Below are positions 1-12,654 of a stretch of DNA of 64,000 nucleotides, in pieces. Positions within the stretch are counted from its first letter, which is position 1. Every line of letters begins with the position of its first letter. The stretch spans positions 52,947,562 through 53,011,561 of the forward strand of contig CM056736.1 of NCBI GenBank assembly GCA_029844215.1, given 5' to 3'. Position numbers and translations under genes: made by a program. This DNA comes from Przewalskia tangutica. Lineage: Eukaryota > Streptophyta > Magnoliopsida > Solanales > Solanaceae. Under the pieces are notes generated by a model. The model was given only the letters and a program-made list of their open reading frames with translations. It did not search any database and had not been told where the DNA came from.

Positions 1-898
1 CAAGGAATGGAATCATGCCTGCTATCCAGGACGATTTGGCAAACTCACACTAAGCGATTCTCTATGGGTCCATGGATCAATAGTCACTATTTGAGAGATA
101 TTACAATTTGGGACTATGAGGTACGTCCTAGGGACTCCCCTTTATTCAAAAAGATTTGTGGGATTCGCGACAAATTTGTTTCTATCTTTGGTAGCCATGG
201 TGATGCTATTGTGGCTTTACAAAATGTTGTGCCACGGTATATTTGATTCAAGCCTCGTATATGATATCTTGCGCACTCCAAGCTAAAAAGCCTTGGATGT
301 CACAAATTTGGAAAGGATTCATTCCTCCCAAATTCTCTTTTACTATGTGGCTAAATTGCAGGAAGCGGTTAGCTACAAAGGATACTCTATCATTTCTCAA
401 TTTGGAGGATAAATCTTGCGGATTCTGCAAGCAAGCTAATGAAACAAGGGAACACCTCTTCTTTGATCGCCCTTTATACACACATGATTTGGAAGAGCAT
501 AAAAGATTGGTTGGGTATTAGAAGAGAGATGACAACTGTTGAAAGCTCCCTTAAATGGATTAAGAAAGAACACCGCGGGACAAGCATCCGAGCCAAAGCT
601 ATTTTGCTTACTTTTTGCATAATGGTTTATGAGATTTGGAGGGCAAGAAACACAATGCTATTTGAAGGCACAAGCTTGCCGGCAGAAGAGGTCATTGCAA
701 GAATCAAAACAACATCTTATAGAGTTCTCTATGATTTTATCCCCTCTTGTAGTGGCACCTTTTGAGTGACCACCCCTCCCCTCTATCTATTCTTGTTTGC
801 ATTACGTTGAGGCTTGAGATACCTCAACGACTGATTGTAGCCACTTCCTTTTCATTATTAGTAATAATATTTGCATTTACATAAAAAATAAAAAAAAA
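1..898 (+). mobile_element. 3' end of a non-LTR retrotransposon (LINE)
   Basis: The segment holds the C-terminal part of a LINE ORF2 (1-765), a short 3' UTR (766-880) and an A-rich tail (about 881-898, an A-rich run after 'atttac'). The 5' part lies outside the window or was never copied, as is usual for 5'-truncated LINEs. The A-rich end and plus orientation agree with the coding strand. No target-site duplication can be checked because the left edge is outside the window. Seen: coding remnant and tail. Inferred: LINE class, from the zinc-finger region that follows plant LINE reverse transcriptases. Confidence 0.7.
7..765 (+). pseudogene. LINE ORF2 C-terminal zf-RVT region, frame-broken
   Basis: Three overlapping reading-frame pieces (7-246, 243-521, 439-765) form the tail of a plant LINE reverse-transcriptase polyprotein. 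The middle piece has the typical zf-RVT pattern: W-x-G-F-x-P-P-K-x-S-F near 320-350, then C-G-F-C and E-H-L-F-F near 418-465. The usual last cysteine of the finger is replaced by arginine in 'FFDRP'. The last piece has the 'AKAILLTFCIMVYEIWRARN' segment normally found at the end of these proteins. At least two frameshifts break it, so it cannot make a working protein. It would have belonged to the endonuclease/RT ORF that copies LINE RNA at the target site. Class assignment is fairly sure; subfamily is not. Confidence 0.65.
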
Positions 899-900
899 TT

Positions 901-2118
901 ATCAAAAAGATAAAAGGGACACTAACGAACCTATATTAACTCCAAATTTCCACACCATACACTGAAATTCAAAAATATTATTCAATCATTTTTTTTATCC
1001 CATTTGGCGTTGGTATTCAGTTTTGAGGTTTTGATTAATTTGAATTAGTATGGTATAAAATTTATTTAATGAAAAAAATTGAGATATTTTTTATTCTTTA
1101 GATTCGAATTTAAATTTTTTGATTAATAATAAATAAATCCTAATAAAGATACTTCTTATTTTTTAAATAATAGCATATCTTTTGAAACATATCATGATTT
1201 TGTAATCCTTTGTCAATGTATTTTGAGTTTTTTTTTTTTTTACAAGTGATCTTCATTTTAACACATGAATGATAGTGTAGATACCTGAATTGTTAGGAGT
1301 GACAAATTGACCGTTTGGGCTGAAGTTGGGCTAGTGCAGATGGGTTGAACCAATATTGTAATTAAAGTAGGAACACAAAGACTAATAATATTATGGTCTT
1401 CCTGACTCCTGTATGATTTAGTTAGGTTTGAATTTTACTTGAGAGATAACAAATCATTGGATTTGACATTATTTAATTTGTTTACAGTATTTGTATATTA
1501 TTATTTTATACTTTGATTACATTATTAAAAGGCGTTTACTTTACACATATTTCATGTTTGTAAAGGTTGACAATTACGAATGTGCAAATTGAATATAAAT
1601 ATGCCATGAAAAAAACTAAACAGATGATTATTATTAATACAAATATACATCACGAGTCACTAACTAAATTACATTTCAACGTATCAAAAATATATAAATA
1701 TACATCACGAGTCACTAACTAAATTTATTTGACCGTGATTGACTACATTTGCGTTAATAGCTTATAATCTAATTTGTCGCATAAATTTTTTTTTAAAAAA
1801 AGTTAAATTTACAAATAAAAATTCAAGATATATACAATTAAAATATTAAATTAAAAATAATTAGTTAGTATATTTTATTTTTATTTTTAAAAAGTAAAAC
1901 AAAAAATAAAACAGGAAGGACAAAATGTGCAAAATAGTTAAAGTAACAAAAATGAAAAAATAAAAAAGAAATAAAAAAGAAGAAGACAAAACTCAAAAGG
2001 CAACAAAGCAAAGCATTCATCAGAAAAGAAAGAATGAAAGGTGATTGTGAGACAATGAGGCTTCTCATTTTCTTTGCCTAAAAAGACGTCATTTCAGTTA
2101 TGGGACAGCAACACCCCC
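901..2118. other. AT-rich intergenic stretch, no gene seen
   Basis: The stretch is very AT-rich with poly-A/T runs (e.g. 1231-1242, 1790-1800). I find no coding pattern, RNA gene or clear transposon end. A minus-strand reading frame at 1865-2068 translates only to a phenylalanine-rich low-complexity product of the AT-rich sequence. The one structural feature is a 30-bp direct duplication, listed separately. Confidence 0.6.
1641..1725. repeat. 30-bp direct duplication
   Basis: A 30-bp segment beginning 'aaatatacatcacgagtcac' occurs identically at 1641-1670 and 1696-1725, separated by 25 bp that is itself AT-rich. It looks like a recent local tandem or repair duplication. Nothing suggests a function. 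Confidence 0.85.
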
Positions 2119-2479
2119 GGTGCATTTAGTTGGTCAAGCTTTTGAAAAGGTGTTTCTGTTTCTCAGAAATAGTTCTGCAGAAACTGTTTCTAGAGAATCA
2201 GTAGAGTGTTTGGCCTATAATTATAGAAGTGCTTCTGAGAAACAGAAACAATTTCTTGTTTGGCCAATATTTAGGCAAATTTAGTAGAATATTCTTTTTA
2301 ATAGATTTAAAACTGTTTAAAATATTCTTTTCTATCATATGTTTCTAAAAATTAGTATATCTTTACAATTTAATAATTTTTTTTAAATTATTTAATTGCA
2401 ACATTTAATCAAAAAATAATATTATATTGTACATAAGAAATGTAACGACAATATGATAGTCAATGACTCAAATATGTCT

Positions 2480-3026
2480 AAATCTACCCCCGCCCTACCC
2501 ACACCTACTCCACCTCATCCTCAAATTTCTATGTCATATTTTTTTACTATTTATAAAAAATAAGATTTTTTCTCTTCCCCCCCCCCCCCGCCCTACCCCC
2601 AACCCCACCCCATTGTTGCCATACCCATCCTCAACTTTCTATTTCATATTTTTTGTTACTTTTATAAAAAATGATTGAAAATATTAAATTTTTTCTTACC
2701 CCTACCCCTTCCCACCCCATTTCTCTACTCATCCTCAAATTTCTATTCCATATTTTTTGTTACTTTTATAAAAAAAAAAAATTAAAAATATGAATTTTTC
2801 CTTACACCGGCCCTACCCCTACCCCCACCCCATTGCCCTACCCATCCTCAAATTTCTATTTCATATTTTTGTTAATTTTATAAAAAAAATTATTAAAAAA
2901 TATGATTTTTTTCTTACCCCTACCCCCCCACCCCACCCCATTACCCTATTCATCCTCAAATTTCTATTTCATATTTTTTGTTACTTTTATAAAAAAATGA
3001 ATTTCTCCACCCCAATTGTTGCCTCT
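2480..3026. repeat. C-rich minisatellite, unit about 100-115 bp (left part)
   Basis: The segment 'cctcaaatttctatttcata' or a close variant recurs near 2518, 2630, 2732, 2845 and 2953, each preceded by C-rich runs ('ccctacccccaccccattg') and followed by 'ttgttacttttataaaaaa'. The array continues after solo LTR B1 at 7077-7190 with about two more units, giving roughly seven. The longest C run is at about 2577-2589. Reading frames over this stretch (2463-2678, 2790-3089) are artefacts of the repeat. Confidence 0.9.
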
Positions 3027-3907
3027 TGTCACACGACCAGGCCACATCGTAGTGCCCTACCTAGGCACCCTTCTAATCATACAACATAATAAACTGCGGA
3101 AGATAAATAACACTCCTTTTTTTTTAAAACCAAGGCCAAACCGATAAGGCTGTCATAACATAAAAATTACCCGAAAGGGTCTACACTGTTTAACAATGTA
3201 AAAACAACTCTAGCAGTCCATTACGGATGAATACGGACCTCTAAGATTGGAACAAATACTATGACGGGACAAGGCCCCGTGCACCTGAATATACATAGCC
3301 ATGACAACTCGGAACATTGAGCCATCTCAAAATCTGAACTGAGGATCCTAAGCTCGCGGATCCACAATGTGTACCTAAACTGCGGACATGAACGGCCCGG
3401 CGAAGGGTCGATAACAGTGCAGAATATGGAGCGGAAAAGTAAGGTACAAAACAAATCATAAGCGTACAAAAGAATGGCGAGGCAAGTATAAAAGTGTACA
3501 TACGGATCTACCGTGTCATTACCATCTCGTGAACTTAATCGTACCTTATTATCTTTTCCCATTTTTCAATAAAAGTTATAGTCACTTTCTTACGTACATA
3601 CTTAGGAAAAATCATTAAGTTCATTACCATATAACTTACTTATCTTTCATAACATAATCCGCCGCTTTATGGAGGGACGTATATACTACGACCCGATGCG
3701 GGACGCGATCAAGTCACACAAATATCAAAGCGTGCCCGTGGAATCCCCCATCACTGCCGACAATCATAAGTGTAACATATAACAATGTGATGCGCCCGTG
3801 GCATCCTACCTCACTGTCGGCGTACACATACACAATACATATATATATCTCCCGCGTGGAATCCACATCATGCAAACGATCGTAGGTGTAACATATACAA
3901 CACACAC

Positions 3908-3958
<51 letters not shown>
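3908..3958. repeat. (TA)n microsatellite
   Basis: About 25 uninterrupted TA units inside solo LTR B1, next to a short 'acacacac' run. A minus-strand reading frame crossing it gives a YIYIYI low-complexity translation, which is not a gene. Confidence 0.95.
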
Positions 3959-3959
<1 letters not shown>

Positions 3960-4345
3960 CGTGGCGCATGCCGGAATCCTCATCGTATAAGCTCGTATAA
4001 GCATCGCCATAACTTGCCCTCGGCATCCCTCATCGTAGGTGCAGGTCTTCATGTGGAGCTAGCCCATGGAGTAATAATATAACATGCCCGAGAATCCTCA
4101 TCGTGGGTACATGTCTTCGTGGGAGCTAGCCCATGGAGTAATAGTCGATATAGCATGGTCGCGTGCCGGAATCCTCATCGTATAAGCATGGCCATGGGTA
4201 ATAAAACAAATCAGGAATCTAACGCCTCCGGTCACATGCCGGAATCCCACATCGTATAAGCATGTCCAAGGATCAATCATAATGGAAGCATACCCGTGGA
4301 ATCCCACATCACTGTCGGTACGTCCAAGCAAACTTACAACAAGAC
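3960..4345. repeat. Decayed ~60-bp tandem array in solo LTR B1
   Basis: Variants of 'ggaatcctcatcgtataagc' recur near 3971, 4088, 4168 and 4242, with related half-units near 3730 and 4290. The inverse complement is the unit 'gcttatacgatgtgggatt' that forms the array in the T2 LTRs, so the same array type is shared within family B. Confidence 0.75.
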
Positions 4346-7076
4346 AGCCGACCCTCCAACTGAGAGTCACGACAACGTAAACATATAATACTTGCACTCA
4401 AAGCTATCACAAGCAAACATAGGCAAGTTCATTAAACCTTTAGACTTCCATTTTTATAAACTCATGGCACTTTCGTTTCACACATAGAAATCCGGGAATT
4501 TAACTCAAAGTACTACGCACCTCTACTCCTTTAAAATGACTCTTTTTCAAATAAAATTTCCAAGATACTAATAACCGTAGTATCAAGTCATACTTACTTT
4601 TCAAGACAAGTCACAATACCTTTTTAGAAATACAATTATAGGCTTCTAAATCACGTGACTTCTTTCTTTAAAACCTTAAGCAATTGGTACCTTTAAAACA
4701 ATTTGCCCTTCTTTATTTCAAGTCATTTCTTTGCTTACATTACTGAAGAAAACCATTCTTTTAATCTTCCATAAAGTTGTTATAACCAACTTCCATAAAG
4801 CCGTTATAACTCTTTATGTCTTAGACAAATTCATTCCTTTTATAACCAAGAGACTTATACTTTCAAATCAAATCTCATAGCTTTCAAAATACTTCAAGTC
4901 TCTTAACTTTTAAGAAAACAAGTTTCTTAACTTTAGAAATCAAGTCTTTCCAAATCAAGTATTCTATACTTGTAAATCAATTCATTTCTTCCTTTAAGAA
5001 TCAAGTCCCATAACTTGAAAAATAAAGTCTCTTAACTTTTAAGAATTTGAGATCCATAGTCTTAAAACTTCATACGTAAATTCTTATAAGTTAAGTAACA
5101 TATACATTGGTGCGTTGTGAATAAGTTATACTTATTTATAACGATCTTATTCAAGTAGCCATGATCTAGAAAATGTAATACATTTTTGTCTTATCTTAGT
5201 TTCTATGCAGATGGAGAATTCTACTCATTTTAGCATAATTGATTGTCATTACATTTTCCTTTATTAACGCTGCAGTGGCTTGTTCGATACTTATTCTCAT
5301 TTGTGCCGTAACTTAGCCAAGTCAACTTGGCCCCAAAATACCTCTTAACGACTCTTACCAACATCCCCCATAAGACTTGGTAAGAACTTAGGATAACTTA
5401 GACATAACCCTTACGTAGAGTAAATCAACATACATACCTCTTAACTTCTAAGAGTAGAAGGAATCATAAAATAATACCACATGTATATTCCATACATAGA
5501 ATCATGTCAAAAGAAGGAAGAGGTTTACATACCTCGCGACGATTATCGACAATTAGCAAAATGCTCCGAAGTACTTCAACCTTGATAGCTATTCCATCCT
5601 TCAAGTAGAATCCGCTATACTTAGTACTTCAACCTAAAATGGCCATAATACGTCCATTAACCTCTAGCTTCGAACGTAGAATATTCTAAGTGCAAAGTCA
5701 CTAAATTCTACGGAAAATCGGACAGCACTTCCTTTGTTTCTACATACTTTGCCACCTTTTTCAAGGCCGAATACAATAACCAAACACGCCACATTTAAGG
5801 CCCAACAATTCAGCTAACCAAAGGGGATTACACGCCTTAACAGGACGTGTAAAATTCTGCCCCACAAATTAATACGAAACTAGTTCCATAATTAAAGCCA
5901 TTCTCGGCTAACATAAACAACAACTCAAAGTCTTTTCCAATTCTTTTAATCCAAATTCTTAGGTCTAACATGTTATATAGTCATAAACAACTTCAACAAC
6001 TATAATTCCTTCCTTATATAACATGTGACGACTTAAACTAATAATCCAATAGAATTGAAATCTCAAGGGCTAAACATGCTAGTTTTTCGGATTAGGGTTC
6101 CAATATCCCTAACACTTATCAACTTCATAATATAAACATCATGCTTGCTAATATCCATAGCTACAACAATAAGTAATCTCAATTACTAAAACGACAAGAA
6201 TTATACCTTTACAAGCCCTTAAAATTTCCAAGATTCAAAGTCGCTCCTAGCAATTCTTAGCTCCTTTCCTTTACGCTCCAATCCGCTATTTGAAGCCTTT
6301 AGAAGCTCACAACCAACTTCTCTTCCATTTCCAATCAAAACCTATGAAAATGCCTTAGGTTTTCGCCTTGCGACTAACATGAAAACGTCATTTTTCCGAA
6401 ATCTTTCTATTGAGATATCCTTACAATACCCTTAGGGACCTTGGGTTAAAGTCTTGTGGCTAATGGACAAAAATTACAAAATATTTGTGTGGATAAGGTG
6501 CTAAACCCGAGAGCACATTCAAGCACAAGAACAAGGTCTCAAATTTTTCTAAGTGTTGTGAGCTAAGTCTTGCTACTTAGGATGATATATAACACATTGG
6601 AGGGTCTAGATTACAACACATGGTAAGTTTGGATGAAAGGGATCAAGCCAAGTGGCTCTTGACTTAGTCAACAATGTCAAGCTCAAGCTTAGCAAGACTT
6701 TCTCATCTTTACAATGGTCAAATGACCCTTTTGCCCTTGCATCAATTTCGACCAAGCCATGTGGGGGTGCCACGTGTCGCCCTCCCATTCGTCCATAAAA
6801 TTCCGTAACCCTCGTGGGCCCCACAAAACGTAAAATTCCTCGGGTGGGCCCCACATGACCAAATCCGTAAAAATAAATTTCCATAATGATAATAAGTTCC
6901 ATACTCTTCAAATAATGCATTTTGAGAATCCAAATTCTCCTCAACGAACATTTTTCCTTTCCGACGTTCGGAAGATTTTCCGTCGGAAAAACAATTCTTC
7001 CTTTCGTACCAATTTCAAGTCTTGAGTTCCTTACGTACATTCTCTTAAACATGACCTGGAGTTACGGGGTGTAACA

Positions 7077-7190
7077 CCTACCCATCCTCAAATTTCTATT
7101 TCATATTTTTTGTTACTTTTATTTAAAAAAATGATTTTTTTCTTACCCCCCCCGCCCTACCCCCACCCTATCTCTATTCACAAATTTCTA
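7077..7190. repeat. C-rich minisatellite (right part)
   Basis: This is the continuation of the 2480-3026 array after solo LTR B1: 'cctacccatcctcaaatttc' at 7077, a C-rich run at about 7146-7172 and a last partial unit ending near 7190. It shows that the LTR landed inside the pre-existing minisatellite. Confidence 0.85.
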
Positions 7191-7436
7191 TTTTATATGA
7201 GGATATTATATGAGATTAAAAGAAATTTTGTGAAAATAAAATGTTAAATGGGTCCAAAATAATTCAACGAATGAACAAAAAGGGCTTCTATAGAAGCACC
7301 AAATTGGTATTTCTGCTTCTCTTCCCATCTAGAAACACTTTTTGGCTTCTGTAAAAAGTATTTCTACTTCTGGAAAGAGGGTGTTTGGCCAAAGAAACAG
7401 AAACACTTTCAGAATCTTGGCCAAACACCACCTAAA

Positions 7437-8291
7437 TTAACTACGGAAATAAGAACTAAAAGTTTGATGTCAGACCTTTGAACCTGGATTCGAGGATTGA
7501 CGTGTATCGAAAGGATTGACTTGTAGTAGTCCTTCAAAATTGATTTGAGGTATGTAAGGTTTTTCTCTTCTTTGGCATGATTTTGTTATAGCCCAAAAGT
7601 GAAATGAAGTATCGACATACGATTCCATTCTTAGTAGCTTTATTATCATGTGTTTCCCTTCCATTATTTCTTATGATTATAGTATGATACTTGTTAGAAC
7701 TCTCATTCACATCTTATGATATTACTGATTCAGAGAACTAGGGTTGGATTGTAACGTTCGTTGTATATGATTCCATAATGATAGTCGAAGGATAACGACC
7801 ATAGGTCACTCTAATTTCGTTCATGATGTCCCTTGAGGGTTGTCTTTCATTGCACTTATACATATGTGTTTATTTTCTTACCGCGCTACGCTATAGTTGG
7901 TCGGGCAGACACTTATATGTGCATACCACTGACCAGTTGGACAGATATTACTACGTCTTATATGATCGGGCAGTTTATGATGAGCTTACCCCACCAAGGG
8001 ACTTGATACTATATTATATAGCCCCATAGAGTGGCCCGATTTTACATACATGCATACATTCACAATTATGACATTTGTATGCCCTTAGATGCTTTTCTGA
8101 GCTTCAGGTTGACTCATGTACTCTTCTCTTGTATTACATTCTTATATACATGTTTACCTGTCTTACATAGTCAGTACATCTTTTATATTGATGTCCCCTT
8201 CTGGGGTGTTGTGTTTCATACTCACATGTCCACAGTAGGGTGTCTGGTTTCAGTTGTTGGTTGTCGCACTTTACTTCTGCGGAATTGCTAT
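7437..8291 (+). mobile_element. LTR X, left retained part
   Basis: The sequence continues across the B2 insertion into 12276-12654, which ends in the plus-strand LTR terminus 'ggggtgtgaca'. No 'TG' start or PBS is seen, so only about 1.2 kb of the right part of an old LTR remains. Its style ('gatcgggcag', 'ctcatgtccacagtagg') resembles Tekay-type LTR U5 regions, but I cannot place it in family A or B. Reading frames at 7823-8029 and 8031-8381 show no protein family features. Confidence 0.5.
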
Positions 8292-9044
8292 TTTCACGAC
8301 CCAACCTCGGGCCCGCGACTGGTGCCCTACCTGGGCACCCTTCTAATCATACAATACAAAATAACCGCGGAAGATAAGTAACACTTTTTTTTTTCTTTTA
8401 AAAACAAAGGCAAAGCCGATAAGGCTGGCATAATATAAATCACCCAAAAGGGCCTACACTGTTCAATAATGTAATTACAACTCTAACCAGTCCAGCCCAC
8501 ATATGAATACAGACCTCTAAGATTTTGAACCAATACTATGACGGGGCAAGGCCCCGCCGTACCCCTAAATATACATAGCCATTATGACAAGCTCCGGAAC
8601 ATTGGAGTCATCTCAAAATTCTGAACCAGGATCCTAAGTCGCGGATCCACAACTGTGTACCTAAACCTGCGGATATGAACGCAGCCCCCCGAATGGGGTC
8701 AGTACATAGGTACTGAATATGGAACGAAAATAAGGTACAGTAAACAGATCATAACTGTACAAGAGAATGACAGGGGCAAGTATAAAAAAATAAATATCAG
8801 ATCCTACCATGCCATTACAACTCATGAACTTAATCGCACATTCTTATCTTTTCCCATTTTTCAATAAGAGTTATAGTCAAATTCTTACGTACATACTTAA
8901 GAAAAATCATCAAGTTCATTACCATATAACTTACTTATCCTGCATAACATAATCCGACCTTTTATGGAGGGACGCCTTATTTTGGAGTTCACTTTGATTA
9001 TCCATACGTAATAACATAACCCGACCCATTTGCGGGACACGGCG

Positions 9045-9255
9045 AAGTCATACAAAAGTCTTCCCATGAAGGTATACTGCCCGGCCCATTCTGGGACGCG
9101 ATAAAGTCACATAAGTCTGCCCATAAAGGTATACTGCCCGGCCCAATCTGGAACGCGATAAAGTCACATAAGTCTGCCCATAAAGGTATACTACCCGGCC
9201 CAATCTGGGACGCGATAAAGTCAAATAAGTCTACACATAAAGGTATACTGCATAA
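9045..9255. repeat. 59-bp tandem array, about 4 units, in solo LTR B2
   Basis: The unit 'gcccggcccaatctgggac' followed by 'gcgataaagtcacataagtc' and 'tacccataaaggtatac' repeats about four times with few changes. The minus-strand reading frame 8998-9276 translates the repeat (repeated 'GSIPLWADLCDF') and is not a gene. Confidence 0.9.
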
Positions 9256-9309
9256 AAATAGGAAGCTTATGATCAACTTAGGGCCACCTGCCTATAGTAT
9301 CATTTGGAA

Positions 9310-9510
9310 ATCCTACTCCTGGGACTATTTCACCCGCATAGGTTGTATGGACCCGCATGAGGTAATTTCCTCGCATAGACTGTATCCGCCCGCATAGATC
9401 GTATAGACCCGCATGAGGTAATCTCTTCGCATAGGATTGGTCCGCCCCGCATAGGACTATTTCACCCGCATAAGCCCTACGGACTCGCATGAGGTATTCC
9501 TCGCATCGTG
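9310..9510. repeat. ~60-bp tandem array (CCCGCAT-rich) in solo LTR B2
   Basis: Units of 'gactatttcacccgcatagg' and 'cccgcatgaggtaatttcc' alternate about four times. The same unit forms arrays in both T3 LTRs (45850-46100, 61245-61495), where the CCCGCAT motif is often written as CGCGT. Confidence 0.85.
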
Positions 9511-12275
9511 GGGAGCAAATCCACGGAATATGCAGATGCAACATGCCCGGGGAATGACCCCGTAATAAAACAATACATCACTAGCACAACCGGCTATCAT
9601 ACATAACATAAGCACCACCGACATATCATACATAACATAAGCACCACCGGTTTATCATACATAACATAAGCACTACCGTTTATCATAAATATCATAGCAG
9701 GTTAAGAAATCCCTTAACTTCTTATTAGCCTTAATTATTAAGCATTCTCATTTTTATTCAAACTTAAGGCACTAACATGTCATTAAAAGAAATCCGGGAA
9801 TTTAACTCAAGGTACTATGTACTTCCATTCTTTTCAAAAGACTCCTTTTCATATAAAACCCCAAGATAATAACACCCGTAGTATCAAGACATGTCTACAT
9901 TTCAAACAAGTCACTATATTTTTAGAAATACATTTCTAGGCTTCTAAAATCAAGTGACCCTTACTTTAGAACTTTAAGCAATTGATACCGTTAAATCAAA
10001 TTGCCCTTCTTTATTTCAAGTTATTTCCTGGTTTACATTACTAGAGAAAACCATTCTTTTAACCTTCCATAAAGTTGTTATAACCAACTTCCCATAAAGC
10101 CGTTATAACTCTTTATGTCTTACACAAATTCATTCTTTTTATAACCAAGAGACTTAAACTTTCAAATCAAGTTACATAGCTTTTAAAATACTTCAAGTCT
10201 CTTATCTTTAGAAATCAAGTTTCTTAACTATAGAAATCAAGTCTCTTATCTTTGGAAATCAAGAAATCAATACTTTCTAAATCAAGTATTCTATACTTTT
10301 AAATCAAGTCATTCCTTCCTTTAAGAATCAAGTCTCATAACTTGAAAAATAAAGTCTCTTAACTTTTTAAGAATTTAAGGTTCATAGTCTTAAAACTTCA
10401 TAACGTAAACTCTTTAAATTAAGTAACATATACTTTTGTGCGTTGTGAATAGGTTATACTTGTTTATAACGATCTTATTAAAGTAGTCATGATCTAGAAA
10501 ATGTAATACAATTTTGTCTTATCTTAGCTTCTATGCAGATGGATAATTCTACTCATTTTAATTTAATTGATTGTCGATACATTTTCTTTTATTAACGCTG
10601 CAATGGCTTGTTCGATACTTATTCTCATTCGTGCAGTAACTTAACAAAGTCAACTCGACTCCAAATACTTCCTAACGACTCTTACCAACATCCCCCATAA
10701 TACTTGGTAAGAACTTAGGATAACTTAGACGTAACTTTTACATAGAGTAAATCAACATACATACCTCTTAACTTCTAAGAGTAGAAGGGATCATGAAATA
10801 ACACCACATGTATATTTCATACATAGAATCATGCCAAAAGAAGGAAGAGGTTCACATACCTCGCGACGATTATCGACAAGTAGCAAAATGCTCCAAAGTA
10901 CTTCAACCTTGATAGTTATTCCATCATTTAAGTAGAATACGCTACTCGTAGTACTTCAACCTATATTAATCATAACATGTCTATCAACTCCTCACTTCTT
11001 AACGTAGAATCATACTAAGTGTAATGTCACCAAATTCTACGGAAAATCGGACAGCACTTCCTTTGTTTCTACGTACTTTTCCACCTTTTTCAAGACCCGA
11101 AATCAATAACCAAACGCCACATTTAAGGCCCAACAATTCAACAAATACAAAGGGGATTACACGCCTAATAGGACATGTAAAATTCTGCCCCACAATCAAT
11201 ATAAAACTGTCCATTCCTTAATGCACATTCTCGGCAATAACAACATCCTTAACAATGTCAATTTCCGTTCAATTCCTTTTTAATCCAAGTTGTTATTCTA
11301 ACATGTTATATACATAATAACAATTACAACAACTATAAATCCTTTCTTCCTTAACATGCGACGATTGTAACTATCGACCAAATTGATTACAACATAATTG
11401 GCTAACTTGTCCATTTTCGGTTTTTAACATGTAGACATGATCCAAATCTTTTCAAATTTCAATATATATACCACATGCTCATTTCTAAACTACTATAACA
11501 TGTAATCTTCAATTACATTAAGAAGATGAAGATTTTACCTCAATAAGCCCTAATAATGTCCAAGCGTAAAAGTCGATCCTTAACAACTTTTAGCTCATCT
11601 TCTTATGTTTCAATCCGCTCCAAGCACTCCTTAGAAGCTCATGAAGAACTCCTTTTCAAGTTCCATCTTCAAAGTTGAAGAACACCTTAGGGTTTCGCCT
11701 TGCGACTAACGTAAAAACGTCGTTTTTCCAGGATCTTTCTATTGAGATACACTTACAATACCCTTAGAAACCTTGGTTTAAACTATTACGAATTATGAAC
11801 CACAAACGAAAAAATTTTCCTTCCTCTAGAGAGCTTAGCCGAGAGCTACACAAAGAACACACAAGTTCTTGAAATATTTTTCTAAGTGTAGAATGTCTTG
11901 CACTAGTATAAGATATATACAACAACCAAGGGCCTAGATTAAAACACTTGTGTGGATGATATGTGGTCAACAATATCAAGCCAAGTGGCTCTTGACTTGT
12001 CCTCAAATTTCCGCCCCACATGGGCACTTGGAGGGTGACACGTGTCGCCCTCCGGTTGGTCGAAAATATTTCATCTCCCGAAATTTCGATAAATTCTATA
12101 AGTCTCAAATATCAAATTCGGGAACTCAATTCTCACTAACGAACAATTTTCCTTCCCGAGGCTCGAAATCATATTCCTTAAGAAAATTTAAATCTTTCTT
12201 TCGTTCAAATTTATAAGTCTCGTGCTCTCGCGTCTATTCTCGTAAACACATGTCCTGGAATTACGGGGCGTAACA

Positions 12276-12654
12276 GCTATACAGAGTCGGTAGGCGTTAT
12301 TACATATGATATGGTTATTTTAGGGTATGTCAGGGACCTGTCCCAACTTGATGATATATGTTAGTACTCTTAGAGGCTTGCAGACTAGAGGTTATTGTAT
12401 ATATACCTTGTGTGGCCTTTCGGCCCTTGTCAATTATTGATATACTTGTGACGACCATGTCAACCTTAGTTTATCTATATAGGTTGTGTTGGAACTTTTC
12501 TGCGTGCAGGTTAATACTGGTTTCTGTCTTTTTGTTATCATTTGGAGGCCTTGTCGGCCCAGGATTCGTGTCATGTGGTTCATGTATTATAGTTGGTATG
12601 CTCATGCTTTAAGGTGTCGGGTGTCATCCATAACCCCCAAGGTTGGGGTGTGAC
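12276..12654 (+). mobile_element. LTR X, right end
   Basis: This continues the element broken at 8291 and ends at 'caaggttggggtgtgaca', the standard 3' end of these LTRs. Downstream sequence has no tRNA-like PBS, so the rest of element X was removed before or during formation of this fragment. The LTR end lies about 420 bp upstream of the proteasome-gene start codon, so it could affect that promoter. Confidence 0.55.

Larger units (their letters stand above)
3027..7076 (-). mobile_element. Solo LTR B1, Tekay-type family B
   Basis: This 4050-bp segment reads on the minus strand from 'tgttacacc' (end at 7076) to 'gtgtgaca' (start at 3027). It is flanked by minisatellite sequence on both sides and contains no PBS, PPT or coding region, so it is a lone LTR left by LTR-LTR recombination. 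It shares with B2, T2 and T3 the modules of family B: 'ctacggaaaatcggacagc' (about 5708), the hairpin 'gattacacgcc...acgtgtaaaa' (about 5828-5853), the duplicated 'ccgttataac' motif (about 4776-4815) and G-box-bearing U3 near 6772. The flanking pentamers are cctct and cctac, a poor TSD, perhaps decayed. Reading frames here are shadows. Confidence 0.8.
2119..7436. mobile_element. TIR/MITE-like DNA element, split by solo LTR B1
   Basis: The left end (about 2119-2165, 'ttggtcaagcttttgaaaag' followed by 'gtgtttctgtttct') matches the inverse complement of the right end (about 7390-7436, 'agaatcttggccaaacacc'). Subterminal motifs recur inside: 'gtgtttggcc' near 2208 and 7381, and variants of 'gcttctatagaagc' near 2226 and 7286. 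No transposase is present, so this is a MITE-like or decayed TIR element. Its middle is taken up by a C-rich minisatellite and, within that, solo LTR B1. The exact termini and a target-site duplication could not be fixed. A hAT-type origin is possible but only a guess. Confidence 0.5.
8292..12275 (-). mobile_element. Solo LTR B2, Tekay-type family B
   Basis: A 3984-bp lone LTR in minus orientation, flanked by a perfect 5-bp duplication gctat (8287-8291 and 12276-12280). The plus-strand left end is 'tttcacgaccc' where relatives have 'tgtcacgaccc', so the terminal TG of the LTR end is mutated. The right end is 'ggggcgtaaca'. It has the family-B modules: the gattacacgcc/catgtaaaa hairpin near 11155-11182, 'ctacggaaaatcggacagc' near 11037, paired 'gttataac' motifs near 10075-10110, and a G-box-like 'gacacgtgtcgcc' near 12037. 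No internal domain is present. Reading frames in both strands are shadows. Confidence 0.88.

Noticed and set aside
2463..3089. Proline/histidine-rich frames resembling extensin-like proteins
   Set aside because: They follow the C-rich minisatellite; no signal peptide, no conserved spacing, and they are interrupted by the LTR insertion.
3714..4052. Minus-strand frame with a long YIYI stretch, like a membrane protein
   Set aside because: Produced by the (TA)n microsatellite inside solo LTR B1.
8998..9276. 92-codon minus frame with repeated 'GSIPLWADLCDF'
   Set aside because: Translation of the 59-bp tandem array in solo LTR B2; not a repeat protein gene.
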